Shown here in pieces: positions 39,604 to 50,348 of a stretch of 64,000 nt of DNA. The notes under the pieces were generated by a model that was not told the DNA's origin, searched no databases, and worked only from the letters and a program-made list of their open reading frames with translations. How positions within the stretch are numbered: the first letter of the stretch is position 1; every line of letters begins with the position of its first letter. Origin of the DNA: Bacillus sp. (in: firmicutes) (GTDB lineage Bacteria; Bacillota; Bacilli; Bacillales; Cytobacillaceae); the NCBI GenBank assembly GCA_011524525.1, contig WTKE01000110.1, positions 26,746 to 90,745 of the forward strand, written 5' to 3'. A program made the translations under genes and the position numbers.

Positions 39604-40125
39604 ATGAGAACCAAATGGCTCGGTTGTTTAGGGATATTTCTTCTCGTATTCATTTTTCATACAAACTATGTCCTAGCTGAAGAATCAAAATCCACCCCAA
39701 GGTTAGAACCCATTGAAGTCCAGGTGATTCTTGAACGAGTATATCTTGACGGAGAAATTAGTGAGGAGCAAATGGACGAGAAGATATGGTCAATGGAACA
39801 GTTCTGGTCAAAATATGATCAATGGCAGGTCGTGGATATGGATGAAAAATCTGTCGTGTTCCGTAAGCGTGTAGATGACATTTCCCCACTGTTAAAAGCG
39901 AATGGTTACTTCGGTATTACAGACGATGGTGTGTTAACGATCTATTATGGAAAACCACAAAAATATAATATTATTCAATCCTTCTTTCAATTGGATATGG
40001 GAAAATTAGAAAGTACGAGACATGAAGAACTAAAGGAAGGAATACCGATTAGAAATAAAGATCGGTATGTCGAAGTTCTTGAAACGTTTAAAAATTATAC
40101 CGTTCAGGATAAACAAGCGAACTAA
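39604..40125 (+). CDS. bofC: BofC, forespore regulator of sigma-K processing
   Basis: BofC is exported from the forespore and slows SpoIVB signalling to SpoIVFB. The 173-residue protein has a signal peptide (TKWLGCLGIFLLVFIFHTNYVLA) and the two-domain body with VQVILERVYLDGEISEEQ and GYFGITDDGVLTIYYGKP. I chose ATG 39604, seven bases after GAGGTG; the upstream GTG at 39595 is inside that site. Its target pathway, spoIVFA/FB, lies 17 kb upstream. Confidence 0.92.
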   Translation: MRTKWLGCLGIFLLVFIFHTNYVLAEESKSTPRLEPIEVQVILERVYLDGEISEEQMDEKIWSMEQFWSKYDQWQVVDMDEKSVVFRKRVDDISPLLKANGYFGITDDGVLTIYYGKPQKYNIIQSFFQLDMGKLESTRHEELKEGIPIRNKDRYVEVLETFKNYTVQDKQAN

Positions 40126-40149
40126 AGGAGCCGGTATCGGTTCCTTTTT
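40124..40149 (+). terminator. Terminator after bofC
   Basis: AAAGGAGCCG and CGGTTCCTTT pair with one G-U, loop GTAT, followed by T. Confidence 0.8.
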
Positions 40150-40190
40150 GCATTTTCATCCTACATTTAGCGGCATGTACCAACATATTG

Positions 40191-40199
40191 TGATACAAT
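40191..40199 (+). promoter_or_regulatory. Candidate extended -10 promoter of ruvA-ruvB
   Basis: TGATACAAT is an extended -10 about 33 bases before ruvA. No good -35 is visible. Confidence 0.45.
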
Positions 40200-40232
40200 G
40201 AGATACAGCAAATTTAGAGGAGTTTTAGCTAC

Positions 40233-40847
40233 ATGTATGATTATATTAAAGGAACGGTCGAATTTATTGGACCCGAATATATTGTTGTAGAGTCAGGAGG
40301 CATTGGATACCAAGTATCTACGCCAAACCCTTTTAGTTTTTCAAAGCATATTCACCAAGCGATGCAAATTTTTACTTATCATTATGTAAGAGAAGATGTG
40401 ATCGCTTTATACGGTTTTTCATCAAGAGAGGAAAAAATACTTTTTACAAAGCTCTTGAATGTATCGGGAATTGGACCAAAAGGAGCGTTAGCAATATTAG
40501 CGTCTGGTGTACCAGAACAAGTGGTTCAAGCAATTGAAGAAGAGGATGAAGCTTTCTTAGTGAAATTCCCAGGGGTAGGAAAGAAAACAGCTAGACAAAT
40601 GATCTTAGACTTGAAGGGGAAACTTCAACAAGCGCTTCCAGATTATTTTCCTAATTTATTCAATGAAGAAGTTCGTGTGGAACAACCGAAAAATTCGAAT
40701 CTTGCACTAGAAGAAGCGGTGTTAGCATTACTATCGCTTGGTTATTCTGAAAAAGAAATAAAGAAAATTACACCGAAGCTTGAAGTGGAAACACTAGAAA
40801 CGGAGCAATATATTAAAAAAGCGCTACAGCTTCTTCTTTTAAAATAG
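40233..40847 (+). CDS. ruvA: Holliday junction DNA helicase subunit RuvA
   Basis: RuvA binds four-way junctions and loads RuvB. The 204-residue protein has the N-terminal OB fold ([20 protein letters not shown]), two helix-hairpin-helix motifs ([29 protein letters not shown]) and a C-terminal domain III that contacts RuvB. TTAGAGGAG precedes the ATG. It is followed by ruvB after 23 bases. Confidence 0.97.
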   Translation: MYDYIKGTVEFIGPEYIVVESGGIGYQVSTPNPFSFSKHIHQAMQIFTYHYVREDVIALYGFSSREEKILFTKLLNVSGIGPKGALAILASGVPEQVVQAIEEEDEAFLVKFPGVGKKTARQMILDLKGKLQQALPDYFPNLFNEEVRVEQPKNSNLALEEAVLALLSLGYSEKEIKKITPKLEVETLETEQYIKKALQLLLLK

Positions 40848-40870
40848 AGTGAAAAAAGGGTGAGTGAGTA

Positions 40871-41872
40871 TTGGACGATCGGATTATTTCTGGTGAGGCA
40901 GATGTTCAAGATTTATCATTCGAACAAAGCTTACGCCCGTTAACATTAAAACAATATATCGGTCAAACAAAAGTAAAAGAGAACCTAGAAATATTTATTG
41001 AGGCTGCTAAAATACGTCAAGAAACGCTTGATCATGTTCTCTTGTATGGCCCCCCAGGATTAGGAAAAACGACATTAGCAACCATTATTGCTAATGAAAT
41101 GGGGGTTAATATCCGTACAACAGCAGGCCCAGCAATTGAAAGGCCAGGAGATTTAGCGGCCATTTTAACAGTGCTTGAACCTGGTGATATATTATTTATC
41201 GATGAGATTCATCGACTTCCAAGAGCTATAGAAGAAGTACTATACCCTGCTATGGAGGATTTTTGCCTTGACATCGTGATTGGAAAAGGGGCAACAGCTA
41301 GGTCTGTAAGACTTGATTTGCCACCATTTACACTTGTTGGTGCCACAACTAGAGCGGGTTCTCTTTCAGCTCCACTTCGGGATCGATTTGGAGTTTTAAG
41401 CAGATTAGAATATTATAAAGAAGATCAACTGATGGATATCGTATTGCGAACAGCCGAAGTATTTCAGGTAGACATTACAAGAGATGCTGCACTAGAAATT
41501 GCCAAGCGTTCTAGAGGGACACCGCGTATTGCGAACCGCTTGTTAAGACGAGTTCGAGATTTTGCTCAAGTAAAAGGCAATGGAATGATTGACCTTTCTT
41601 TAGCCGCTTACTCCTTACAACTTCTTCAGGTAGATCCATTAGGTTTGGATCATATTGATCACAAACTATTAAAGGGTATCATTGAGAAGTTTAGAGGAGG
41701 ACCTGTTGGATTAGATACAATAGCAGCAACGATTGGAGAAGAATCACATACGATTGAGGATGTATATGAACCCTATTTACTACAAATAGGATTCCTACAA
41801 AGAACTCCAAGAGGCAGAATTGTTACAAATCTGGTTTATAAGCATTTTCAAATGGAGGTACCAACAGAATGA
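40871..41872 (+). CDS. ruvB: Holliday junction ATPase RuvB
   Basis: The 333-residue AAA+ motor drives branch migration. Walker A is GPPGLGKTT (residues 60-68), Walker B is LFIDEIHRL, sensor 1 is GATTRAG and the arginine finger region is LRDRFG. The C-terminal winged helix carries TPRGRIVT. The TTG at 40871 follows AAAAGGGTGAGTG. It overlaps the next gene by four bases. Confidence 0.97.
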   Translation: MDDRIISGEADVQDLSFEQSLRPLTLKQYIGQTKVKENLEIFIEAAKIRQETLDHVLLYGPPGLGKTTLATIIANEMGVNIRTTAGPAIERPGDLAAILTVLEPGDILFIDEIHRLPRAIEEVLYPAMEDFCLDIVIGKGATARSVRLDLPPFTLVGATTRAGSLSAPLRDRFGVLSRLEYYKEDQLMDIVLRTAEVFQVDITRDAALEIAKRSRGTPRIANRLLRRVRDFAQVKGNGMIDLSLAAYSLQLLQVDPLGLDHIDHKLLKGIIEKFRGGPVGLDTIAATIGEESHTIEDVYEPYLLQIGFLQRTPRGRIVTNLVYKHFQMEVPTE

Positions 41873-42075
41873 CTGGTGTTCCAAAGATTCTTATGACATT
41901 AGGGGCAATCATTTTTGTCGTAGGCTTTCTCATGCAGTTTATACATATCGGTAGGCTTCCAGGAGATATTATTGTGAAAAAGGGAAACACGACTGTGTAT
42001 TTTCCCATTGTTACCTCTATTCTTGTAAGTATTATTTTATCTGCAATTTTTTACTTTTTAGGGAAATTTCGTTAA
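41869..42075 (+). CDS. DUF2905 small membrane protein
   Basis: A 68-residue protein with two membrane helices ([19 protein letters not shown] and [19 protein letters not shown]) joined by the conserved loop [14 protein letters not shown], which defines the DUF2905 family. Its ATG overlaps the ruvB stop (ATGA), so it is translated in the ruvA-ruvB-queA-tgt operon. B. subtilis has a small gene of this kind here (I believe yrzS). Function unknown. Confidence 0.9.
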   Translation: MTGVPKILMTLGAIIFVVGFLMQFIHIGRLPGDIIVKKGNTTVYFPIVTSILVSIILSAIFYFLGKFR

Positions 42076-42106
42076 TATATGTAGTGTTTAAGAAGGGTGA
42101 AACAGT

Positions 42107-43135
42107 ATGAAAGTAGACTTATTTGATTTTCATTTACCAGAGGAACTTATTGCGCAAACTCCATTAGAGGAGCGAACAAGCAGTAGACTTATGGTTTTAA
42201 ACAAGGAAAATGGAAAGTTAGAGCATACTATATTTAAAAATATAGTAGAGTATATTAGGCCAGGAGATTGTTTAGTGTTAAATGACACGAGAGTCTTACC
42301 TGCAAGATTATTCGGTGAAAAAAAAGAAACCGGTGCCAAGATTGAGGTGCTACTTCTAAAACAGTTGGATGGAGATCGTTGGGAAACTTTAGTAAAGCCA
42401 GCCAAAAGGGTAAAGCAAGGAACTGTCATTTCTTTCGGGGATGGACTATTGACGGCCGTCTGTGTCGGGGAATCCGAGCATGGAGGTAGAACGCTTGAAT
42501 TTACTTATGAAGGGATTTTTTATGAAGTATTAGAGCAGTTAGGAGATATGCCACTCCCTCCTTACATAAAAGAACAATTAGAGGATCGAGAACGATATCA
42601 AACGGTATTTGCTAAAGAACGTGGTTCAGCAGCTGCTCCGACTGCGGGGCTTCATTTCACAGAAGAGCTTTTAGAAGAAATTCGCTCACGTGGGGTTCAT
42701 ATCGCCTTTATTACACTTCATGTTGGTTTAGGGACATTTCGTCCTGTCAGTGTAGACGATATTTTAGAACATGATATGCATGCCGAGTTCTATCAGATGT
42801 CAGAAGGAACCGCTCAATTACTAAATACTGTAAAAAAACAAGGTGGACGAATCATTTCAGTTGGAACTACCTCTACAAGAACATTAGAGACGATCGCATC
42901 CAAGCATAATGGGGAATTTGTCGCGGAAAATGGATGGACCGATATTTTTATTTTTCCAGGGTATACATTTCAAGGAATTGATGGGATGATAACAAATTTT
43001 CATCTTCCGAAATCCACATTAATTATGCTTGTTAGTGCACTTGCAGGAAGAGAAAATGTTATTCACGCATATGAAACAGCAGTAACTGAGAAGTATCGTT
43101 TTTTTAGTTTTGGCGATGCGATGCTTATTGTTTAA
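42107..43135 (+). CDS. queA: S-adenosylmethionine:tRNA ribosyltransferase-isomerase
   Basis: QueA adds the epoxycyclopentane ring to preQ1 in tRNA, giving epoxyqueuosine. The 342-residue protein begins [21 protein letters not shown] and has [29 protein letters not shown] and [17 protein letters not shown], all typical. AAGGGTG precedes the ATG. It acts after Tgt, encoded next. Confidence 0.97.
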   Translation: MKVDLFDFHLPEELIAQTPLEERTSSRLMVLNKENGKLEHTIFKNIVEYIRPGDCLVLNDTRVLPARLFGEKKETGAKIEVLLLKQLDGDRWETLVKPAKRVKQGTVISFGDGLLTAVCVGESEHGGRTLEFTYEGIFYEVLEQLGDMPLPPYIKEQLEDRERYQTVFAKERGSAAAPTAGLHFTEELLEEIRSRGVHIAFITLHVGLGTFRPVSVDDILEHDMHAEFYQMSEGTAQLLNTVKKQGGRIISVGTTSTRTLETIASKHNGEFVAENGWTDIFIFPGYTFQGIDGMITNFHLPKSTLIMLVSALAGRENVIHAYETAVTEKYRFFSFGDAMLIV

Positions 43136-43153
43136 TTACTTACTAGGAGTTGA

Positions 43154-44299
<1,146 letters not shown>

Positions 44300-44330
44300 A
44301 AATATAAAGATAATGAAAGGAGGTTAGACA

Positions 44331-44612
44331 ATGGAAGGACTATTAGGTACATTAGGTCCATTAATCCTAATGTTTGCATTATTTTACTTCTTGTTAATTC
44401 GTCCACAGCAAAAGCGTCAAAAGGCGGTTTCAAAAATGCAAAGCGATCTCGCAAAAGGGGATAAAATCGTGACGATCGGTGGCTTACATGGCACTGTCGA
44501 TGCATTAGACGAAGGCAAGGTAGTTATTAAATGTGGTGATGGAAGTCGTCTTACATACGACCGCGCTGCTATCAGAGAAGTACTTGAATCAAGCTCTGTA
44601 GCAAATGCATAA
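44331..44612 (+). CDS. yajC: YajC, preprotein translocase accessory subunit
   Basis: A 93-residue protein with one N-terminal membrane helix (LGPLILMFALFYFLLIRPQQKRQK) and a small cytoplasmic beta domain (GDKIVTIGGLHGTVDAL). YajC associates with SecDF, which is encoded 3.4 kb downstream. AAAGGAGGTTAG precedes the ATG. It closes the ruv-queA-tgt block. Confidence 0.95.
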   Translation: MEGLLGTLGPLILMFALFYFLLIRPQQKRQKAVSKMQSDLAKGDKIVTIGGLHGTVDALDEGKVVIKCGDGSRLTYDRAAIREVLESSSVANA

Positions 44613-44618
44613 CACATA

Positions 44619-44653
44619 AAAAGAGGCAGACCCTAGCGGGTTTGCCTCTTTTA
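44619..44653 (+). terminator. Terminator after yajC
   Basis: A 15-base stem (AAAAGAGGCAGACCC with GGGTTTGCCTCTTTT, one G-U) has loop TAGC and runs into T. It faces the convergent yrzE-like gene and can serve both. Confidence 0.9.
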
Positions 44654-44665
44654 TTTCCCATTCTG

Positions 44666-45058
44666 TTAGGCAGTTCTTTTAGAAGTGGTACTTAGATTTA
44701 CACCTAAAATTCCACCCATCATGGCAGTTAATATATAGCAAACATGATAAACGATTTCTTCAAACGAAAATAAACTATCCATTCCTAAAAATTGGAATAA
44801 AAAAATGATAGTGGTGTAAACAATGCCAGTGAGTCCTCCGACCAACCAGCCTTTTTGTTTTCCTTTTCCTCCTGATACGAAACCACCTAAAAACAAAGTA
44901 ATAAATGAAACACCAGTTATAACAAATTGTAACGAACCTTCGCTAGTCGGTGTAAATCGGAGAATTAAGGAAAAAATAACCGAACTTACAATTGCAAACA
45001 AAAATACAGTAATGACCCCGTATAGTACGGCGTTGCCAAAATTTTTCGATTCTTCGAT
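44666..45058 (-). CDS. TIGR04086-type membrane protein (YrzE-like), probable ATC start
   Basis: A protein of about 130 residues with four membrane helices and the conserved GGFVSGGKGKQKGWLVGGLTG segment of the TIGR04086 family. Homologs begin just before ESKNFGNAVLYGVI. No ATG, GTG or TTG exists near there in frame. On this strand AAGGGAG lies nine bases before ATC GAA GAA TCG, so ATC (45058-45056) is the likely start, a rare codon. The frame extends upstream to 45211 without a ribosome site, and that part does not look like coding sequence. Function unknown. Confidence 0.75.
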   Translation of the reverse strand: MEESKNFGNAVLYGVITVFLFAIVSSVIFSLILRFTPTSEGSLQFVITGVSFITLFLGGFVSGGKGKQKGWLVGGLTGIVYTTIIFLFQFLGMDSLFSFEEIVYHVCYILTAMMGGILGVNLSTTSKRTA

Positions 45059-45202
45059 TGGACCCCTCTCCCTTCTATCTTTTCTCAGTAATTGCTTAGT
45101 ACAAGCATATTCATGAGCTTTTCTAAATAGAATCACATTTTGTTCATGTTTTCTGCAGATTTGTAAACAATAAAATGAATGAACATAAAGGGAGCGTTTC
45201 TT

Positions 45203-45853
45203 TTGGATCAATATTTTTTAATTGGTATTCGTACGATTATTTTATACGGTGTTATTTCTATTATTTTTCGGCTGATGGGGAAGAGAGAGCTTGGAGAATT
45301 AAACGTATTAGATTTGGTTGTGTATATAATGATTGCAGAAATAGCGGTCGTAGGTATCGAAAAGCCAGATGAATCAATAGTGAATAATATTTTACCAATG
45401 GCTGTGCTCATGATTATTCAAATCACCTTAGCCTTTTTTTCACTAAAAAGTAAAAAGGTTAGAGATATGTTAGATGGGAAGCCTTCCATCATCATTAACA
45501 ATGGAAAAATCGATGAGCATGAAATGAGAAAACAACGCTACAATTTCGATGATCTTCTTTTACAGCTAAGAGATAAGGATATTCGGAATATTGCTGATGT
45601 AGAATTTGCAATACTTGAAACTTCAGGAAAGCTATCTGTTTTTGAAAAAAGCCAGAATCAAGGGGGAATTACCATCCCGTTAATATTGGATGGGGAGGTT
45701 CAAGAAAGTAATCTACTGCGTATAGAGAAAAATAAATTTTGGCTTCTTCAAGAACTAAAGAAACAAGGGTATACTCAAGTAAAAGAAATTTCTTTTTGCA
45801 GCTATCAAGATGGGAAGTTTTTTATAGATAAAATAGATTCAAAAAAGAGGTGA
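45203..45853 (+). CDS. yrbG: DUF421 (YetF-type) membrane protein, YrbG-like
   Basis: A 216-residue protein with three N-terminal membrane helices (IRTIILYGVISIIFRLMGKRELGELN and following, to about residue 80) and a cytoplasmic DUF421 domain (GKPSIIINNGKIDEHEMRKQ, RYNFDDLLLQLRDKDI). The RxMGKRELGEL signature is typical. TTG 45203 lies eight bases after AAAGGGAG; the ATG at 45179 is before that site. YrbG is in this place in B. subtilis. DUF421 proteins are linked to germination or envelope roles, not proven here. Confidence 0.88.
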   Translation: MDQYFLIGIRTIILYGVISIIFRLMGKRELGELNVLDLVVYIMIAEIAVVGIEKPDESIVNNILPMAVLMIIQITLAFFSLKSKKVRDMLDGKPSIIINNGKIDEHEMRKQRYNFDDLLLQLRDKDIRNIADVEFAILETSGKLSVFEKSQNQGGITIPLILDGEVQESNLLRIEKNKFWLLQELKKQGYTQVKEISFCSYQDGKFFIDKIDSKKR

Positions 45854-45874
45854 GTAGTCGATCACCTCTTTTTT
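45841..45874. terminator. Bidirectional terminator between yrbG-like gene and spoVB
   Basis: AAAAAAGAGGTGA and TCACCTCTTTTTT form a 13-base stem with an eight-base loop; A-run and T-run flank it, so it works on both strands. Confidence 0.9.
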
Positions 45875-47435
45875 AACGCATAATTAGTTTAGACAATACA
45901 TTGCCAAAGAAGGGTACTCTGATCATCTCTTCTTTTTTAATTTGTCCAGCGATGATAATAAGAAGTGTATAGCAGATAGTAATGGTCGTACAGCTTACAA
46001 TCACATTAAGTGATAATGGCAAGTCCCCTTTGAAGTAATTATAGGAGGATAAACCAGCCCATCCGGATACGCCCATACTAGCAAAAGTTAGTAAATAATC
46101 CCAAATATAAAAGGTAAATGAAATCTTCTTCAGAACCGTTGCAAAATGGAGAAGAGTCACCACTAAAAAGCCGAAGACGATCCCTAACGCTGCCCCTTTA
46201 ATACCAAAGCTTGGCTGACTTGCTAATAAAAATATAACAGCTGTTTTTACAACGGAACCAAAGAGCGAGTTAATCATAGCGGCCCTTGCTAGATCAAGTG
46301 CTTGTAGAGTAGCTTGTAAAGGACCTTGATAGTAATAGAAAAGGAAGAATGGTGCCATGATTTGAATAAAGTATGCTCCGCTTGAAGATCCATACATAAC
46401 CTCCATAAGGGGTTCAGCTAAAACGTAGAGGACCACGACCGATAATCCACCTGTCAAAAAAGCAAAGCGTAGAGCTTGTTGTAACCGATATTCAATTAGT
46501 TTTTTATTGTTCTGCGAATTGGCCTCACTAATTGCTGGAACAAGCGACGTGGACAGCGATAAAGTAATAAACGATGGCAATAGTAAAAGCGGCATGGCAA
46601 AGCCAGTTAATGCTCCATATTGCTTTGTTGCAGTGATGGCTGCAACACCAGCTATTGCTAAGCTATGTGAGACGACAATCGGTTCAAAGAACCACGCGAT
46701 GGAACCAATCATCCGGCTTCCTAACGTTGGTAAAGCAACTCCCATTAATTCTTGAAACGTTGATTTTCCTTCTTGTACATTCTTGAAAAATTTCTTTCTA
46801 ATCCGAAATTGTTTCTTGAGCTTAAATGAAGTAACTAAATAAATCAATGAGATGAGCTCCCCAATTACAGATGCAACCATTGCTCCTGCTGCCGCGTACT
46901 CTACCCCATATGGCATAAACATACTTGTTAATACTGCTATCAATGTAATTCTTGCTGCTTGTTCAATCACTTGTGAAATCGCAGAAGGTTTCATGTTTTG
47001 TCTGCCTTGGAAATATCCTCTTAACACGGAAGAAAGTGCAACGATTGGAATGATTGGAGCAATCGCTAGCAATGGTAAATGTGTACGTGGATCTGTAAAA
47101 AGAGTTTCTGATAAGTACGGCGCAAGCATAAATAGAGCAGGAGTAAAGATAAGGGATAAAGTAAAGGTTGTTGCTAAGGAAACAACAAGTATTTGTTTTA
47201 TTTTTTTTGTATCACCTTTTGCCTCTGCTTCTGCAATATTTTTTGAAATAGCCACCGGTAGGCCTAGTTGTGTGAGTGTGACAACAAGAATTAGGGTCGG
47301 AAAGGCCATCATATATAATCCAACGCCTTCTTCTCCTATAAACCTTGCAATCACAATCCTATTAATAAAACCAAGAACTCTTGTCACAAAGCCGGCAACT
47401 AACAAAATTAATGTTCCTTTTAAAAACTTCGACAT
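45873..47435 (-). CDS. spoVB: SpoVB, polysaccharide/lipid flippase for spore cortex
   Basis: A 520-residue MOP-superfamily exporter with about 14 membrane helices, beginning MSKFLKGTLILLVAGFVTRV and containing GEEGVGLYMMAFPTLILVV and VLRGYFQGRQNMKPSAISQV, typical of SpoVB/MurJ-like proteins. It is thought to move peptidoglycan precursors for cortex synthesis in the mother cell. AAGGCAGG precedes the start. A sigma-E-like promoter lies upstream. Gene order agrees with B. subtilis. Confidence 0.94.
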   Translation of the reverse strand: MSKFLKGTLILLVAGFVTRVLGFINRIVIARFIGEEGVGLYMMAFPTLILVVTLTQLGLPVAISKNIAEAEAKGDTKKIKQILVVSLATTFTLSLIFTPALFMLAPYLSETLFTDPRTHLPLLAIAPIIPIVALSSVLRGYFQGRQNMKPSAISQVIEQAARITLIAVLTSMFMPYGVEYAAAGAMVASVIGELISLIYLVTSFKLKKQFRIRKKFFKNVQEGKSTFQELMGVALPTLGSRMIGSIAWFFEPIVVSHSLAIAGVAAITATKQYGALTGFAMPLLLLPSFITLSLSTSLVPAISEANSQNNKKLIEYRLQQALRFAFLTGGLSVVVLYVLAEPLMEVMYGSSSGAYFIQIMAPFFLFYYYQGPLQATLQALDLARAAMINSLFGSVVKTAVIFLLASQPSFGIKGAALGIVFGFLVVTLLHFATVLKKISFTFYIWDYLLTFASMGVSGWAGLSSYNYFKGDLPLSLNVIVSCTTITICYTLLIIIAGQIKKEEMIRVPFFGNVLSKLIMR

Positions 47436-47479
47436 CTCGCTACCTGCCTTCTCAAAATAGGTATAATCATATACAATTA

Positions 47480-47510
47480 ACTATATGCACTCATGTGGAC
47501 AAAGCATGAC
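47480..47510 (-). promoter_or_regulatory. Candidate sigma-E promoter of spoVB
   Basis: On the minus strand GTCATGCT, 15 bases, then CATATAGT resembles the sigma-E consensus, about 45 bases before spoVB. Confidence 0.5.
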
Positions 47511-47565
47511 AAGGTATTATAAATTTCTCTATATTTTATACTCTAGTATTAGGAGGCGGCTCGAT

Positions 47566-47862
47566 TTGGAAATGGACAAAAATTACGATCGTTTTCGTAA
47601 AGAGGTACACCCAGCATTAATTAGTAAGATGGAAGAGTTTTCCCTCCTTGGGTATGGGACGATCAGTCAAGATAGTCTTTGGGAGTTCTTATGTAAGAAG
47701 AAGTGGAGAAAGCCGAAGGAGGATGTCAGGATCTTTGAAATAGTTTCAGATATTCTTTCTGTAAATGTAGGAGAGTATATGAATTATGCGACCGTTGAAG
47801 CGTTTAAGTCGGATGAATTTTCGCTTGCAAACGATGAAGAGAGAAGGGAATTATTGAAATAA
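47566..47862 (+). CDS. comN: ComN (YrzD), post-transcriptional regulator
   Basis: A 98-residue protein, the same length as B. subtilis ComN, with YDRFRKEVHPALISKMEEFSLLGY and LWEFLCKKKWRKPKE. ComN controls comE mRNA and binds DivIVA at the poles in B. subtilis. TTG 47566 lies nine bases after AGGAGGCGG; ATG 47572 is too far. It precedes secDF. The competence link is interesting because comC is missing from its usual place near folC. Confidence 0.9.
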   Translation: MEMDKNYDRFRKEVHPALISKMEEFSLLGYGTISQDSLWEFLCKKKWRKPKEDVRIFEIVSDILSVNVGEYMNYATVEAFKSDEFSLANDEERRELLK

Positions 47863-47881
47863 GAGCATACACGTCCATAAA

Positions 47882-47910
47882 TTGACACTATTTCCTAACT
47901 GTTTCATAAT
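47882..47910 (+). promoter_or_regulatory. Sigma-A promoter of secDF
   Basis: TTGACA and CATAAT are 17 bases apart, about 76 bases before the secDF start. Confidence 0.8.
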
Positions 47911-47985
47911 ATTAGTATAGAAAATACAAGCAGGTAGCATCGTGTTAGCTTGCCTGGGTTACATATTAAGGAGGATTTATACATA

Positions 47986-50250
47986 ATGGTCAAACGCAGT
48001 AGAATTGTGGCCTTTTTGTTATTGCTGCTTCTTTTTGCAAGTACAATAGGGACAACTACGAATAGTATTTTAAAAAATATAAAACTAGGTTTGGACCTTC
48101 AAGGAGGATTTGAAGTTCTCTATGAAGTGGAACCTGCTAAAAAAGGCCAAGAAATTGACCAAGAAGTTTTAAATAGTACGGTAGAGGCGTTAAATAATCG
48201 AATTAACGTGCTTGGAGTAAGTGAGCCGGTCATTCAAATTGAAGGTGATAATCGGATTCGTGTTCAGCTTGCCGGTGTATCTGACCAAAATAAAGCACGT
48301 GAAATCCTCTCCACAGAAGCGAATTTAACGTTCCGAAATGCTAATGATGAAATCATGATGGATGGTACAGATTTAGTTGAGGGTGGTGCGAAGCAAACCT
48401 TTGATGAAAACAACCAACCTAGTATCTCTCTGCAATTAAAAAGTGCGGATAAATTCCGAGAAGTAACACAAGAAATCGTTGGAATGGCTCCTCAAAATCA
48501 GTTGATTATCTGGCTCGATTTTGAAGAAGGGAAAGATTCCTACCAAGCTGAGCTTGCCAAGGAAGAACCAAAATTCCTGTCCAATCCAAATGTAAATCAA
48601 GTGTTTAATCAAGATACGGTTTCCATTGTAGGGAATTTTGAATTAGAAGAAGCTAAGACTTTAGCTTCCCTGTTAAATGCAGGAGCACTTCCGGTCAAGC
48701 TTACTGAAGTGTATTCAACTTCTGTTGGTGCTCAATTCGGGGAAGAAGCATTAAATGAAACAGTGTTTGCTGGTATTGTAGGAATTAGTATCATCTTCTT
48801 ATTCATGCTTGCATTTTACCGTTTCCCTGGATTTATTGCTGTAATTACACTCTCTCTTTATATTTACCTAATTCTACTGATCTTTGATTGGATGAATGGA
48901 GTGTTAACTTTACCAGGTATAGCGGCGCTGATCCTCGGGGTAGGTATGGCTGTAGATGCCAATATCATTACGTATGAGAGAATTAAAGAGGAATTAAAGG
49001 TTGGAAGAACGGTAAAATCAGCGTTTGAAGTTGGAAGTAAAGGTGCATTTTGGACTATTTTCGACTCGAATATCACGACGATTATTGCAGCTGGTGTATT
49101 ATTTTTCTATGGGACAAGCTCGGTAAAAGGGTTTGCGACGATGTTGATTATCTCTATTTTAGGTAGCTTCATTACAGCCGTTTTTGCCTCACGTCTATTA
49201 CTTGGTCTGTGGGTAAAGAGTGGGTTCTTAGATAAACGTCCTACTTGGCTTGGTGTAAGAAAGAAAGATATGAAGGATATTTCTGAGGGGTATGATGCAA
49301 TTGACTTACCTACTAGGTTTGATCGATTAGATTTCGTGAAAAATCATAAACTTATTTTCACTATTTCAGGAATATTATTCTCGGTTGGAATTGTCGTTCT
49401 TATCATCTTTAAGCTAAACCTTGGAATTGATTTTGCGAGTGGTACGAGGGTAGAAGTTCCGTCCGATAAGCCAATTGAAACAGAGCAATTAAGGGAAGAA
49501 TTTGCAAAATTTGATCTCGATGCCGAAAATATCGTTATGGCTGGGGATAATAATGATGTTGCTGTTGTACGCTTTCTAGGAGTGCTACCTAAAGAAGAAA
49601 TTGCTGAGCTTAAAGCACACTTTAAAGATGTTTATGGTTCTGAACCAAATATAAGTACGGTTTCCCCAATGGTAGGAAAAGAGTTAGCTAAAAATGCAAT
49701 GATTGCCGTAGCCATCGCATCCATTGGAATTATTCTCTATGTAACGATTCGTTTTGAGTGGAGAATGGCTCTTGCTGCGATTGTTGCTCTCTTACATGAT
49801 GTGTTCTTCATCATTGTTTTGTTTAGTTTTACAAGACTAGAGGTAGATTTGACGTTTATTGCAGCCGTCTTAACGATTGTTGGTTATTCAATCAATGATA
49901 CCATCGTAACATTTGACCGAATGAGAGAAAACTTGGCAAAGAAAAAGAAAATTAAAGATTATGAAGAACTTGCTGATGTTGTAAATAGTAGCTTACGACA
50001 AACATTAGGAAGATCAGTTAATACGGTATTAACTGTTGTAATTGCAGTTGTTGCTTTACTGATATTCGGAAGTCCATCGATTCTTAATTTCTCCTTAGCA
50101 TTGTTAATTGGATTAGCTGTGGGTGCCTACTCTTCAATTTTTGTAGCTGCACAATTATGGCTTGTATGGAAGGCGAAGGAGCTAAAACAAAAGGGAGTTC
50201 TCATTACGGAAAAAGTAAAAAGAGAGAGAACAGACGAACCACAGGTTTAA
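47986..50250 (+). CDS. secDF: SecDF fusion, protein export subunit
   Basis: This 754-residue protein fuses SecD and SecF, as is normal in Bacillus. It uses the proton gradient to help export. Twelve membrane helices are expected. SecD features are LGLDLQGGFEVLYEV and GVGMAVDANIITYERI; the SecF half has NLGIDFASGTRVEV and GYSINDTIVTFDR. ATG 47986 follows AAGGAGGATTT; the upstream in-frame start at 47950 is rejected. A terminator follows. Confidence 0.97.
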   Translation: MVKRSRIVAFLLLLLLFASTIGTTTNSILKNIKLGLDLQGGFEVLYEVEPAKKGQEIDQEVLNSTVEALNNRINVLGVSEPVIQIEGDNRIRVQLAGVSDQNKAREILSTEANLTFRNANDEIMMDGTDLVEGGAKQTFDENNQPSISLQLKSADKFREVTQEIVGMAPQNQLIIWLDFEEGKDSYQAELAKEEPKFLSNPNVNQVFNQDTVSIVGNFELEEAKTLASLLNAGALPVKLTEVYSTSVGAQFGEEALNETVFAGIVGISIIFLFMLAFYRFPGFIAVITLSLYIYLILLIFDWMNGVLTLPGIAALILGVGMAVDANIITYERIKEELKVGRTVKSAFEVGSKGAFWTIFDSNITTIIAAGVLFFYGTSSVKGFATMLIISILGSFITAVFASRLLLGLWVKSGFLDKRPTWLGVRKKDMKDISEGYDAIDLPTRFDRLDFVKNHKLIFTISGILFSVGIVVLIIFKLNLGIDFASGTRVEVPSDKPIETEQLREEFAKFDLDAENIVMAGDNNDVAVVRFLGVLPKEEIAELKAHFKDVYGSEPNISTVSPMVGKELAKNAMIAVAIASIGIILYVTIRFEWRMALAAIVALLHDVFFIIVLFSFTRLEVDLTFIAAVLTIVGYSINDTIVTFDRMRENLAKKKKIKDYEELADVVNSSLRQTLGRSVNTVLTVVIAVVALLIFGSPSILNFSLALLIGLAVGAYSSIFVAAQLWLVWKAKELKQKGVLITEKVKRERTDEPQV

Positions 50251-50258
50251 ATCAAGAG

Positions 50259-50293
50259 CCACAGGGAATAATTCTCTGTGGTTTCATTTTTTT
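50259..50293 (+). terminator. Terminator after secDF
   Basis: CCACAGGGAA and TTCTCTGTGG pair with one G-U and loop TAA, followed by TTTCATTTTTTT. Confidence 0.85.
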
Positions 50294-50348
50294 GAAAAGC
50301 ATTTTTTGGTTACACTATTGTTAGTGATGGTTTGAAGGAGAGTTTGTA

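Noticed and set aside
44823..45116. A 97-residue plus-strand ORF
   Set aside because: It lies antisense to the yrzE-like membrane gene and has no ribosome site.
46852..47460. A 202-residue plus-strand ORF
   Set aside because: It is the antisense shadow of spoVB, with no ribosome site and odd composition.
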